From positions 1-64,000 of the forward strand of contig PVNU02003875.1 in NCBI GenBank assembly GCA_003013855.2: a stretch of 64,000 bases of DNA. Direction: 5' to 3'. Of the stretch, positions 47,250-57,541 are shown in pieces. The position numbers and the translations under genes are program-made. Source of the DNA: Liriodendron chinense (taxonomy: Eukaryota > Streptophyta > Magnoliopsida > Magnoliales > Magnoliaceae). A model generated the notes under the pieces. The model did no database searches, was not told where the DNA came from, and saw nothing but the letters and a program-made list of their open reading frames with translations. Each line of letters begins with the position of its first letter. Position 1 is the stretch's first letter.

Positions 47250-47529
47250 CTAAAACATGTCACCACTCACGATCAGTTTTGAGGAAACTTCTGAATATTC
47301 TTTTTCCTGTTCCCACTACCTCCTTCCTTGTGGATTTTTATTGCTTTTGCTTCTTCTGATCGAAATGGGACTTCTTCTTCCACTTTCAAAGAAGAGAGCC
47401 CCCTCACTCTCCTCAATTGAGAATCTATGCCAAGGCAAAGATATTCGATTTATCAAAAGATTATCTAATTCTAGCAATGTGGGTTTTATCGCCACCCACT
47501 AGCAACTACCATGAAGATGTTGAATTCTA

Positions 47530-48085
47530 GCCCCAGCCCTTGGTTGATTATCCTGTGCATCCAGGTTTTGTTGATTGTAGACTTCGTATATAACTGAGAT
47601 TACTCTGTATCTCCTTGCAAATGTTTTTTCACGTTCTAAAGTACTAATAAATCAGCATGCTCCCTTTTGTCAGTGTGATAAGCTCATTCTCCAGGAGCTG
47701 TAGACGAGCATCATTAGCTTGGGAGAATAGCATAGTAGAACAGTTCTAAGCCTCTTTAGGAGTATTGGATTCCCAAACATGTTCTAATAGCTCCTTCTAT
47801 ACGACTACTCAATAAACAAACATTGCATTCCCAGCTTGAATCTTCCACAACACATCCCAACGAGTCTTCTCATCTCCAAGTCGACATGCATACCACAACA
47901 AACAAAAGTCTGCACTCCACAGCTACCAGCTTAACAAACATGAGTGAAATGCAACATGGAAAATCCGCACAGTACAGCATGTGTGAAATGCAGAGTGGAC
48001 AATCCACACAAAACACAGTGAGAAAACATGTGGAACACGGTGTGAATAATCTGTGCGAGAGATAGCAATGGCTTTGATAACACCT
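47530..48085 (-). pseudogene. Ty1/copia gag (UBN2-type) relic
   Basis: The minus strand begins at about 48085 with GTTATCAAAGCCATTGCTAT, a primer-binding-site-like motif of plant copia elements. Further on come WW/WKIQAGNAMF, then SQANDARLQLLENELITLTKG and a YF...K-ICKEI stretch, the pattern of UBN2 gag domains (RA-LLQL--EL--LKKG-LSI-DYF). It is broken by stops. It lies in the LAZ1-like leader intron, same orientation as the gene. Confidence 0.55.
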
Positions 48086-48719
48086 AATAGAGTCTGCATT
48101 GAAGGGGGATGTTAGAGAAATCCTTGTCTCATGAATGAGTTGTCTAGGGATGTTAGATAGCAGTGCCTCCCTCATGCATGAGATGGCTCTCACTAGCATA
48201 AGCTGTTAGGTTACATGCATGACATGTCAGATCTCATGCGTGTGATGTATAGATGTCATTTTTCAAAGCTAGCACATGTAAAGTAACAAAACATGAGGTG
48301 TCGTATACATGAGGAAGTCATATACATTGGAGAACACAATGAAATGGAATAAGAAGAGAGTTTTCCGTCTTAGCTTGCAGTAAATTATCACTCCTAATCT
48401 TGATTAGCATGTTCACTAGCCTCATTTGGCATCTCTACTCTAATCTAATAAAAGTTTTTCAGATAAGAGCTACTCATTAAAGTTCTTTTTATTCTAGCTC
48501 TTGTTTTAAATAAGCTCGTTTGGTAAAATCTCGTTTTCAAAACCCAAAAAAGCTCTTATTTAGATAATAGCTTTTTTTAGGGTAGTTGATGTCATTTTTA
48601 ACGATTACAACTCCTCCTTTATAAGAGCAATCGAGATGGTTGTTTTGGTGGATCTCATCATAGATTGACCGTGCTCCAAATTGCAAAATGATGGATGGCT
48701 ACAATCTTCATGTTTTAAG

Positions 48720-50160
48720 ACATTTGGGCCGTCCGTTGTGTTGGACATTGGATGTGGATTGTCCATTCTATGGAGCCCACCTTTGATGTGGATCGTCCAT
48801 CGTGTGAGCCAAACTTTCAAAGTGAGTCGTCCATCATTCAAGGTCCATCTTGGATGCGGACCATTTATCATTAGGGGTTGACCTTAGACGTGGACCGTTC
48901 ATCATGTGGGGCCCACCTTGATGTAGGTCATTCATCATGTGGGGCCCACCGTCAATGCTAATTATCTTTTATGTGGGGCCCCTCAATGTCCACTAGTCAT
49001 CACGTGGAATCCACTTTTGATGTGTCCATCGTGTGGGCCTCACCTTCAAAGTGGGTTGTCCATCATGTGGGGCCCACTTTTGATGTCCACATCCACTGTG
49101 TGGGCCCACCTTCTATGGGGATCATCCATCATGTTAGACCTTGTAAGTGGGCCATCCATTAGGTGGGGCCCACTCGATGTGGACTATCCATCATGAGGGA
49201 CCACACTTTGATGTGGGCGGTGGGCCATCCATCATGTGAGGCCCACTTCGTCCATTATGTGGGTGTGGGCCACCTTGATGTGAACCATTCATTATGTGGG
49301 GCCCTGCCTTCAATATGGGTCATTCATCATATGGGCCCACCTTTGATGTTTGATGTCAACCGTCCATCACGTGGGCCCACTTTTTGTTTTTGAGAGGTAA
49401 CAATAATTTTATTAAGAAGTGTCAAAGCGAAAGAATACAAGCCCAACAACTAAAGGGTCGAAAAGACAAGAAGGCATAAGCGCATAAGCTTCTTTAACGT
49501 GGGCCCACCTTTAATGCCCATCATCCATCATGTGGGTCCCATCTTTGATGCGGACTGTCCATCAAGTGAGGCCCACTTAACGTGGATGGTCCATCATGCT
49601 GGACCACACTTTAATGTGTGTTATACATCATGTGGGGCCCACCTTTAATGTGAACCATGCATTATGTGGGCCCACCTTGATGTGGACCATTCATCATGTG
49701 GGGGGCACCTTCAATTTGGGTCATTTATCATGAAAGCCCACCTTTGATGTCCACCATCTATCACGCGGGTCCCACTTTTGCTATGGACCATCTATCATGT
49801 GGGGCCCACTTGATGTGGATAGCAATCATGCAAAATGTGGCCCATCCATCATGTGGGGCCCACGTTTGATGTTCACCATCCATCATGTGGGGCCCAACCT
49901 TCAATATGGGTCGTTCATCTTGCAAGCCTACCTTTGATTGCAACAGTCCATCATGTACTCCCACCTTTGATTGCAACATTCCATCATGTGGGTCCCACCT
50001 TTAATGTGGATCGTTTATCCGCTTGATGTGGATCATCCACATGTGGGACCCACCTTTGATGTGGCGGTGCATTATGTGGGCCCACTTTGATGTGGACCAT
50101 TCATAATGTGAAGCCCCACCTTCAATATGGGTCGTTCAGCATGTGGGCTCACCTTAAAGA
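48720..50160. repeat. GGGCCCAC minisatellite in the LAZ1-like leader intron
   Basis: About 1.4 kb built from diverged units of roughly 30-40 bases on the pattern CATCCATCATGTGGGGCCCA, then CCTTTGATGTGGACC. More than a dozen units keep an exact GGGCCCAC, which fits the class I TCP-factor site GGNCCCAC, and several also keep GTGGGCCC, fitting the class II site GTGGNCCC. Unit length and order vary, so it is not a clean satellite. It is split by a small retro-insertion at 49381-49496. The unit shares its GTGGGGCCCACC motif with the palindromic foldback family. Confidence 0.85.
49381..49496 (-). mobile_element. 116-bp truncated retro-insertion in the minisatellite
   Basis: ACGTGGGCCCAC flanks both sides (49369-49380 and 49497-49508). 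The insert, read on the minus strand, ends CTTAATAAAATTATTGTTAC, CTCTCAAAAACAAAAA, a LINE-type 3' end. Because the host array repeats this motif, part of the apparent duplication could be chance. Confidence 0.7.
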
Positions 50161-52327
50161 GACTGTAAAGAGAAGAGAAGAGGGCGGGATGGGAATTATT
50201 TAAAAAGTTTAAAGACAAACTTGTCCAAAATTTAGCCAAACATGTTTACCCGCTTGAGCCAAATAAGCTCTTAAATAAAAAGTGATGTAGACACTCCACC
50301 CAAAATGAGATTAAACTTCTCTTTGAGTTTTAGCCAGGCTTCTATAAAGACATCTCTGGAAGATCCATAGCCCATTTTCAAACTATGTAAGTCAAGCATA
50401 ATAAGCTTTTGGCCAATCACGGAAATAACTAACGGACTAGATTGACGGATCAAGGGCCCGACCAATCCAATCCTAATCAAATTGCCCGGACTTCTCAGAG
50501 ACTCGAAAAATCCTGATCAAATTGCCAGGACTTCTCAGAGACTCAAAACGCACGCCACTCTGATGAAATCAAACATCAGTTGATCATCAATAATACCTAG
50601 AAACCTTAGTTGCTTACATCCTCGATCATGCCACATCTCTCATACTCCAATAGTGGTGAAATCAAAACCAATGAAATAGAAAGGATCCCCGGTGCGTCCC
50701 AGAGACAGCTATCGAATCCGATCAACCCAAAAAAAGCTAGATGGGGCAGATCTCAACCACATACTTCAACTCTAACAACCTTGGAATTATTCATGTAGTA
50801 AATGGGGCCCAAAAATGACAAAAAATGACAAGCAATGACCGCCTGAATTCCGAAGCTACGCCCTCATAGGCCCCACACTCCGATGTTCCATCCTGACAGC
50901 AGCTATGGTGGCAGCCTATAAGGCTACAAGCAGTCATTGAATGGTCGCATGTCTTGTCTATATAAACTGCATCACGGCAACCATTCCAGGAGATCTTTAA
51001 AAAAAAAAAAAAACCATTATAGGAGAGAAAAAACAACAGAGGGAGGTTATGACGGTGAGAGAACACGTGAGAGAAGGGTTTTTTTTTTTTAGATGTGTGG
51101 AGTGCATGTGTAGCACCTACTTGAGGTTCCAGGGTAGCTAGAGAATACTAACTATGCCGAGGTTATGCCCAACTCCATAGACAACTACCGAAAGAAGCTA
51201 CTCAAAGACAGGAGTAGAGTTGGAATCAGGGATATCAGGCTACCCCTTTTGCAGAAAAATGGTATCTGGTCTTCCCTTTTCCTTCTCATGTCTCAAATTA
51301 ATTTGCATTCAACTCCACATATTCCAAAAGCACCATTAACACACACACATTCACCCTTTTCATTTATTTATGCAACTCTTCTTCCCTATCTACATTCTCT
51401 TTTTATTCTATTTGCCTACCCGAGGCTTCAAACCATGCAAGTAAGGCTAGATGTAATATTGCCGAAGTTTTGTTAAAATCCCCTAAAAATCGTTGAATCA
51501 CATAAAGTAGAGACCGCACGTAAGTGCGCCCAAAAAAGGGTGCCTAACCCCTTCCCTTTTTTTATCACCAAGGTCCTTACTCGGAATCTACGGTCGTAGA
51601 CCAATCGCAAGAGTCACTTGAATCAGGTAATTTACGACTCACTGAATATTAAGCAATTCTATGGTTTCTAGCTGGTCGTAGATTCTAAGTTTCATTTAGC
51701 CAGTAGCGACTCCAAGTCAAACGCATTACCATATCTGAATCAATACCACCACCCAAACTATACTAACCAAGTCGCAGGACAAAACCAAGGAAGCGGGCGC
51801 CGCAGGCGTTGCTGCACCGTTCACAAGTGACCTCCCCGTCACTTATTTTTTAAGATCTTTTTTTGCTAGTTTCTAAAAAAAAATAAGTGGTAAAATTATA
51901 TCTTTACCAATCAGTCTATTTCCAAAATAAGAGTTTAGTGTTTCAGAATAAGAAAATGAGCTCTTATTGATTAGAGATGCCCTACGGCCCCCAATTAACG
52001 GAACACCACTTCACACCATCTAGGGGCAATCGTGCTAAACTCCAGTGTTAGTTTTACACCATTTAGAAAATGGTGGTGACTCTCAAAACGTTAACACGGC
52101 ATAGCCATATGGCAATCCAGGCCGTCCAAAGCTGGAAACCACTGTGACAGGATTATTCAACACAAATCTCATGTTCTCAATATCAGGAATCAAGCTCTAT
52201 TAAACCTGATTAGGAAAGATATGAAAAGGAAAAAAAACACTCTGAAATTTCCAAAATTGAGAAATCCCATGAAATCGAAGCCACACTATCATCACAAAAC
52301 AAGGATTTCAAATGCAAAGGAGCTTAC
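50161..52327. other. LAZ1-like leader intron, distal part
   Basis: No exon found. 51480-51840 has CACGTAAGTGCGCCC, GGTCGTAGATTCTAAG and GCGACTCC motifs as in untranslated regions of large gypsy elements. 51850-51985 ends with AAGAGCTC-type motifs that are the partial complement of 48421-48470, so the whole 48.4-52.0 kb block may be one degenerate inverted-repeat element. Confidence 0.35.
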
Positions 52328-52448
52328 CGTCAAGAGAATCCTACATCAGAGCGCTGCTGCGGTTGAGGAAAAAGGAGAAAACCCTAACCCTAGGAACTGA
52401 AATGCGGATTTTAGAAAACGGATCAGAGAAGTATCAGACAGAGCAGAT
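52328..52448 (-). other. Untranslated leader exon of the LAZ1-like gene
   Basis: The minus strand reads from about 30 bases below the TATA box to TCTCTTGACG at 52328, followed by the donor GTAAGC. It joins to the acceptor before 47249 across a 5.1-kb intron. It contains the telobox-bearing stretch AACCCTAACCCTA (52380-52392, plus-strand reading) and an ATGTAG start-stop pair at 52341-52346. No longer upstream frame is open. The start of transcription is inferred from the TATA position only. Confidence 0.65.
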
Positions 52449-52473
52449 GGAACAGAGCGCTCTACCTCCCTCC

Positions 52474-52480
52474 TTATATA
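52474..52480 (-). promoter_or_regulatory. TATA box of the LAZ1-like gene
   Basis: TATATAA on the minus strand within CTGTATATAAGGAGGG, 146 bases before the leader donor site. Position and the pyrimidine-rich sequence after it fit a plant core promoter. Confidence 0.65.
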
Positions 52481-52556
52481 CAGGTTCTAGTGACTGGACA
52501 CGTGTCAAGTTCAAACGGCCACGGCTACACGTGCAGCGCGCGAAAGGAGTACAAGT

Positions 52557-53084
52557 CGGGAGCGGATTAGGTGAGACCCCGGATCCACCGAGGAGGGTGG
52601 GATCCCTGACTGTGAGGCTCACAGTGATGTATATGTATTGAATCCACACCGTCCAACCATTTTGAAAGATCATTTTAGTGTATGATCTGAAAAATGAAGC
52701 TGACTCAAAACTTAAATGGACCATACCAAAGAAAAGTGTGATTGAATTTCTACCATTGAAAAATTCATGGATTCCACCGGAATGTTTACTTTCCATCCAA
52801 CCTGTTGATAAGGTCACCAACACCTAGATTACGAGACCACATAAATATCATCTTGATCCAAAGCTTTTGCAGCCTACAGGGAGTTTTTAATGGTCAATCG
52901 CCACTGTTTCCTGTACTATGGCCCATCTGGGATTTGGAACTGCTTCATCTTTTGGATCATTACCTAAAATGAACTTTCAATGCTGATGGACGGTGTGGAT
53001 GTAGTCATATACACCACAGTGGCCCCACAGTCAGGGGTCTCACCGACCTCGGTGGATCCGGGGTCTCACCTAATCCGCTCCCGC
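52557..53084. mobile_element. Foldback element with a perfect inverted end of about 37 bp, next to the promoter
   Basis: The left end CGGGAGCGGATTAGGTGAGA continues with CCCCGGATCCACCGAGG, and the right end is its exact complement for at least 37 bases. ACAAGTC occurs at 52551-52557 and 53085-53091 as a possible target duplication. The inner arms are the common palindromic unit (CACACCGTCC, GGACCATACCA against GGACGGTGTGG, ACTATGGCCCA). It ends about 75 bases upstream of the LAZ1-like TATA box. Confidence 0.85.
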
Positions 53085-53499
53085 ACAAGTCAGCAACTGC
53101 AAAGGCAAGGCGAGGTGCGAAAGCAAGCGCCACAAGCGAATGGTCTACGACACCGGAGCTGTATGGGACCCACCATGTTGTATATGTGAAATCCACTCCG
53201 TCCATCAGGTAAGATACTATATGATAGACAGTAAAGATAAAATCCAACCAAAGAAATGCTTGAAGTAGACCACACATTTGTGAAAAATGATGATGTGATA
53301 CCAAATGTGCGGCCCACTTGAGCGTTGGATCTTCATCCATTTTAGAGTGACACCGTGCACATCGACCATCCCTCTTTTCACCCATTTTAAGGCCAGTTTT
53401 AAATGATGTAATTCATGGAAATTATACTGTATTTATACCTTGCTAAGGGATTGGAGCAGGGAGGGAGGCTGTATGATGTTTACAGCAGCAACCTCTCCG

Positions 53500-53680
53500 T
53501 TCGAAGATTGAGACGGACTCTATGAGTCCCACCATAGTGTATGTGTTGTATTCATGTCATCCTATCATTCTAAGGCATGATCCAGAAAATGAGGTATATC
53601 CAAAGCTCAAGTGGACTGCACCACCAGAATAACATATAAATGGTTCTCTCAATTCCCAATGTTTTCTGCGATGTGGTCCA
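53500..53680. repeat. Partial palindromic repeat copy
   Basis: GAGTCCCACCATAGTGTATG, then AAAGCTCAAGTGGACTGCAC and TCTGCGATGTGGTCCACTTG form half of a foldback unit, continued by the tandem block at 53681. Confidence 0.55.
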
Positions 53681-53982
53681 CTTGAGCTGTGGATCAGCCT
53701 CATTTTTTAGCCCATGTGTTAAAATTATTTGAATTATTGAATAGACAACTTGGATATAACACATATATCATGGTGGGTCTACTTGAGCTGTGGATCAGCC
53801 TCATTGTTTAGCCCAAATGTTAAAATGATTTGAATTATTGAATGGAGAGCCTGGATCTAACACATATATCATGGTGGGTCCACTTGAGCTGTGGTTCAGC
53901 CTCGTTTTTTAGCCCATATGTTAAAATGATTTGAATTACTGAATGGACAGCTTGGATATAACACATATATCATGGTGGGGCT
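53681..53982 (+). repeat. Three tandem 101-bp copies of a half foldback unit
   Basis: CTTGAGCTGTGGATCAGCCT starts copies at 53681, 53782 and 53883; each runs through TGTTAAAAT(T/G)ATTTGAATTA to ATATATCATGGTGGG. The copies differ at only a few positions, so the duplication is recent compared with the surrounding repeats. Confidence 0.9.
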
Positions 53983-53999
53983 GAGAAGTTTTGACTTGG

Positions 54000-55224
54000 A
54001 ATCACATGTTATTTCATCAAACTTGATACAAATTTCGAGGTGCAACTCCTCGTTCCCTTCAACCACCTGTATTGCATCTGTTTATCTCTGATTTAAGAAA
54101 ATTTGCAAGAAAAATGCATCTAAATACATCCAACCAAAGCAAGCCCTTAAGATACGAGCCAAAAAATGAGGCAATCCAATGTTCAAGTGGACCACACTAA
54201 ATAGTAAGCTCGGTCTGCATTAAATGTATGTGGTACACTAAAGTGTTAGATTTGCTTCATTCTTTTGCTTGTACTTTAAAATGATCTAAGAGAAGGAATA
54301 GATGGCATGTATAAATTTATCACAGTGGGACCCCACACAAATCTGCTCATTCCTTGGGGGAAAGACAGGTGGAGCAGGACATAATCCACTTCATACAATG
54401 GGGACAAGTGTTCTCACCCGATGTATAGAGTGGATTTTAAGTATGCAACATAGTGGGCCCATGGAGCTTCGTTGAGGCACGAAACAATTATTAAAACGGG
54501 TGCTGGAGATGAATCTGGTTCCATGTGTGGGGTTTGGCAAGTATGGATTATCCTCTGCCAAATCAGGCCAATCCCGTTGTCTGGGGGGCATTTGTGGATA
54601 TTGAATTTCCACTGTCCATTTCTCATGTACATGCGTGCCCATCAGATCTCATGTTGAGAAGATTTTAGCACCATTCACAAGGAGTCCCATTGGATCCTGA
54701 TCACTTCACATCAATTGTTGATCTTTATGAGAATCCATTTTAAAGGGAGTGGGATTTGATTGAATAGCAAGCCAGCCTTGTGAAACATACAATTGACCAT
54801 GTTGAATAACAGCTTTTAAACATGCTTTGTGTAGGCCTGATCTTTAACACAGCTTATTATCTAAATAAATCCTACCGGCATGGAAAAGAGCTCCATCAAG
54901 ACAAGGTAGTATCTAATATAGGTCCCTCAATCTAGGTGCAGGAAGTAGGGCACCCACCTAGCAACATTTGATTGGATGACAAGCTATTGTAAAAAGTAGA
55001 GCAGAGTAGGGTACATTTGAAAGTTGCTTGGTCAAGTAGGCACTGTTCAAGGCTCTATTCATGACAGCAAAGTGCCATCCAATCCAAACCTGCTACGTAA
55101 GGTAGAGGGAGATCAGTCAAAGCTGTTAAAGAAGGGTTAGTTGAGTATGTACTTATACAAGACTATCTCTAGCATCAGTTTACCATTCAATCAAATCTTA
55201 CCACATCAAAGTGGAGGAAGTTTA
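54000..55224. other. Intergenic, no gene seen
   Basis: Fragments of the palindromic repeat occur (CAAGTGGACCACACTAAATA near 54195; CACAGTGGGACCCCACACAA near 54322). Short open frames at 54391-54657 have no recognisable family. Confidence 0.4.
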
Positions 55225-55865
55225 GGGCACGTTTGGTTGCAGAATTTAGATTCCAGAGAAAATTTGAATTCTAATGTTGGAATCCAAAATTGTAGAAACT
55301 GAATTGAAAACTAGATTCCATCCTGAACTTGTTGTTTGGTTGAAAACTGGATAATCTATATTCCGTTTGGGTGAAAACTGTGTAATCCAACCGTTGCTTG
55401 CGTCATGACCCACTTAGGCTTCGGATCCGCCTGAGAACTTGACCCATGGCCTATAGCAGTCTCGTAAGACAGATGTCCTGGTTGGATGGCAAATAAACAT
55501 TACAATGGGCCTTAGGGAGTTTTTAATGGTGAGCATTCAGTCAACACTGTTTTCTTGTGGCGTGGTCCACTTAAGATTTATACCTGTCCTATTTTTTGTC
55601 TAATGCCCTTAATTGAGCTCTCAAAACTGATGGACGACATGGATATACAATGCATACATTGAGGCAAGCATATATCGTGATACTTTCTTTTCCCTTCCGT
55701 ATAAACGATCTCCCATGCCGTTTCAACTAATCCGGATTCTAGCCAATTTATATTTTCAGATGAGATCCTGTTTGGCTGAAACTTGCCGCCAAACACATTG
55801 ATTAAAATTAGATTTTGCTGGAATCTAGATTTTAAGTTGGAATCTAAATGGCAACCAAATAAGCC
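55225..55865. mobile_element. Tourist-like MITE, sister of the 3062 element
   Basis: Left end GGGCACGTTTGGTTGCAGAA after TTA (55222-55224); right end GGCAACCAAATAAGCC followed by TTT. The interior follows 3062-3711 throughout (TTGAGCTCTCAAAACTGATG, TGCTGGAATCTAGATTTTAA). The internal palindromic core is present. Confidence 0.8.
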
Positions 55866-56260
55866 TTTGCAGATTATAGAGAAAATTCAAATTCCACTGT
55901 TGGAATCCAAAATGGTAGAAACTAGAGTGGAAACCCAAGTTCATTTGGAACTTGCTATTGGGTTGAAAACGGTGTAATTTAGATTCTGTATCAACCGTTG
56001 CTTATGGCATGGCCCACTTGGGCTTTAGATCAGCATGAGAACTTGACACTTGGCCTATAGTAGTCTCTCAAGATAGATGGCCAAGATGGATGGTAGATAA
56101 ATAGTATAGCGGACCGAGGAAGTTTTTTTGGACATTCAATCCTCATATTTTGGGCCCACTCGAGTCTTGGATCACTTCATTTTTTGTCTAATGTGGGAAA
56201 ATGAGCTCACAAAACTGATGGACATGGTGAATTTCTCGGAAACATCATGGTGGCCCCACT
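55866..56260. mobile_element. Partial second copy of the same MITE, joined to the first
   Basis: GATTATAGAGAAAATTCAAA, CCACTGTTGGAATCCAAAAT and AACCGTTGCTTATGGCATGG repeat the left two thirds of the previous element in the same orientation. The right end is missing after about 56260. Confidence 0.7.
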
Positions 56261-56659
56261 TAGGATACAGCGCAAGGCTTTTGCGTAAAATACGCGTCCG
56301 GGCAAAAAACTCTTCTAGTTTAGCCATCAATTGTCCACCATTTTCCTGCATAGTTAATGTAGTTTTTTTCTTGACCGTCTCTGTTTTTTTTAATTTTTAA
56401 TCGCTGATGGAACGGTCGGGAGCCTCTCTACTCAGCCGAAGTTGGGCCATTCCACCATCAACAGGACCAAAGGTCTGGATCACCAATCCCTGGGACACCA
56501 AAATACTATTCACATGTTGATGCATAAGGACTTCGTAATTTCCGAGAACAAGAGAAAACAAAATATTTAAGATGGACATGATTGTATGATAGTCTCTGTT
56601 TTATCAAAACATCTATCCATTCTACGGCCCACGAGGTAGATGGATCCGATCGATAAATC

Positions 56660-57505
56660 ACCTGCCACGTGTACTGCGGAGAGATGTCTCATCCATATTC
56701 CAGTTTTTCCGAGTCTACCTAACTCTCTCCTACGCCACGTTTGCTGGCCCACACGTGTACGCCGTGCAAATCCATCATCTGAGCTGTTTATCGGATGGAT
56801 CCCACCATGGAGATCATCTGTTGAAACTATCACATAGGTCAAACAAGGACAAGAGCATTTGACGGTCTAGGAAATTTGTAAGATCATTTTCAACCGTCAA
56901 TTTTCTTACATGATTGGAAAATCTGATAGCCATCTAGTGCGATTCTTTAATGACCTGATCATATGAAATTTTGGGTCAATCAGGTACACGGATCAGATTT
57001 CCTGTACGTACGCCACGTTGGGGGACTCCTGGCCACGTGTTCATGGGCGTGTGGACCAGTGACCACCCGTATTATCAATTTATCATAGTAAAGTTGTCTG
57101 CGTCTGTCACGGCACATCGCGACTAAGCATAGAGCATGTGTCGCCTCTCTATGGGGTCCACATGACGAGTGATCGGATGATCTTATCTGTCCATATTGTG
57201 TAATGTATAATCTAGGGGCCAATTTAATAAAATTGAGACGAATGGATGATTTTTTTACTCACTATATATTGATAAATTTAGAACAATTAAGTGAAGATTT
57301 TTGAAAGGCTCTCATTCAACTTTAAACATCAAAACATAGAGTCATTTATGAAGATTTATTATTATAAATTAACTTATTTATCTCTATAAATATAAAATGG
57401 ACGGTTTAAATAATAGGAAGTCTCAACGCGTGGGCCCCATTGAACGGCGACACATGGTGGATCTGTATGTCGCGACAGAGACAAAACGAACTCATTATAT
57501 AATGC
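56660..57505 (+). promoter_or_regulatory. Upstream region of the NDPK6-like gene: G-box cluster and TATA box
   Basis: CACGTG occurs at 56666-56671, 56752-56757 and 57034-57039, with two further ACGT cores (GCCACGTT at about 56734 and 57012). GCCACGTGT and ACACGTGT fit ABRE/G-box sites bound by bZIP and bHLH factors. TATATAA at 57496-57502 lies 40 bases before the ATG. Function of the boxes is inferred from motif alone. Confidence 0.55.
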
Positions 57506-57541
57506 GATCTTGGCGTTTTCATCCCCTTTCATTTTCCCGCC

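Noticed and set aside
49163..49393. Frames rich in MWGP and CGAH motifs
   Set aside because: They are translations of the GGGCCCAC minisatellite.
48720..50160. CRISPR-like array
   Set aside because: Units are diverged and contiguous without constant repeat and unique spacers, and the context is plant nuclear DNA. It is a minisatellite.
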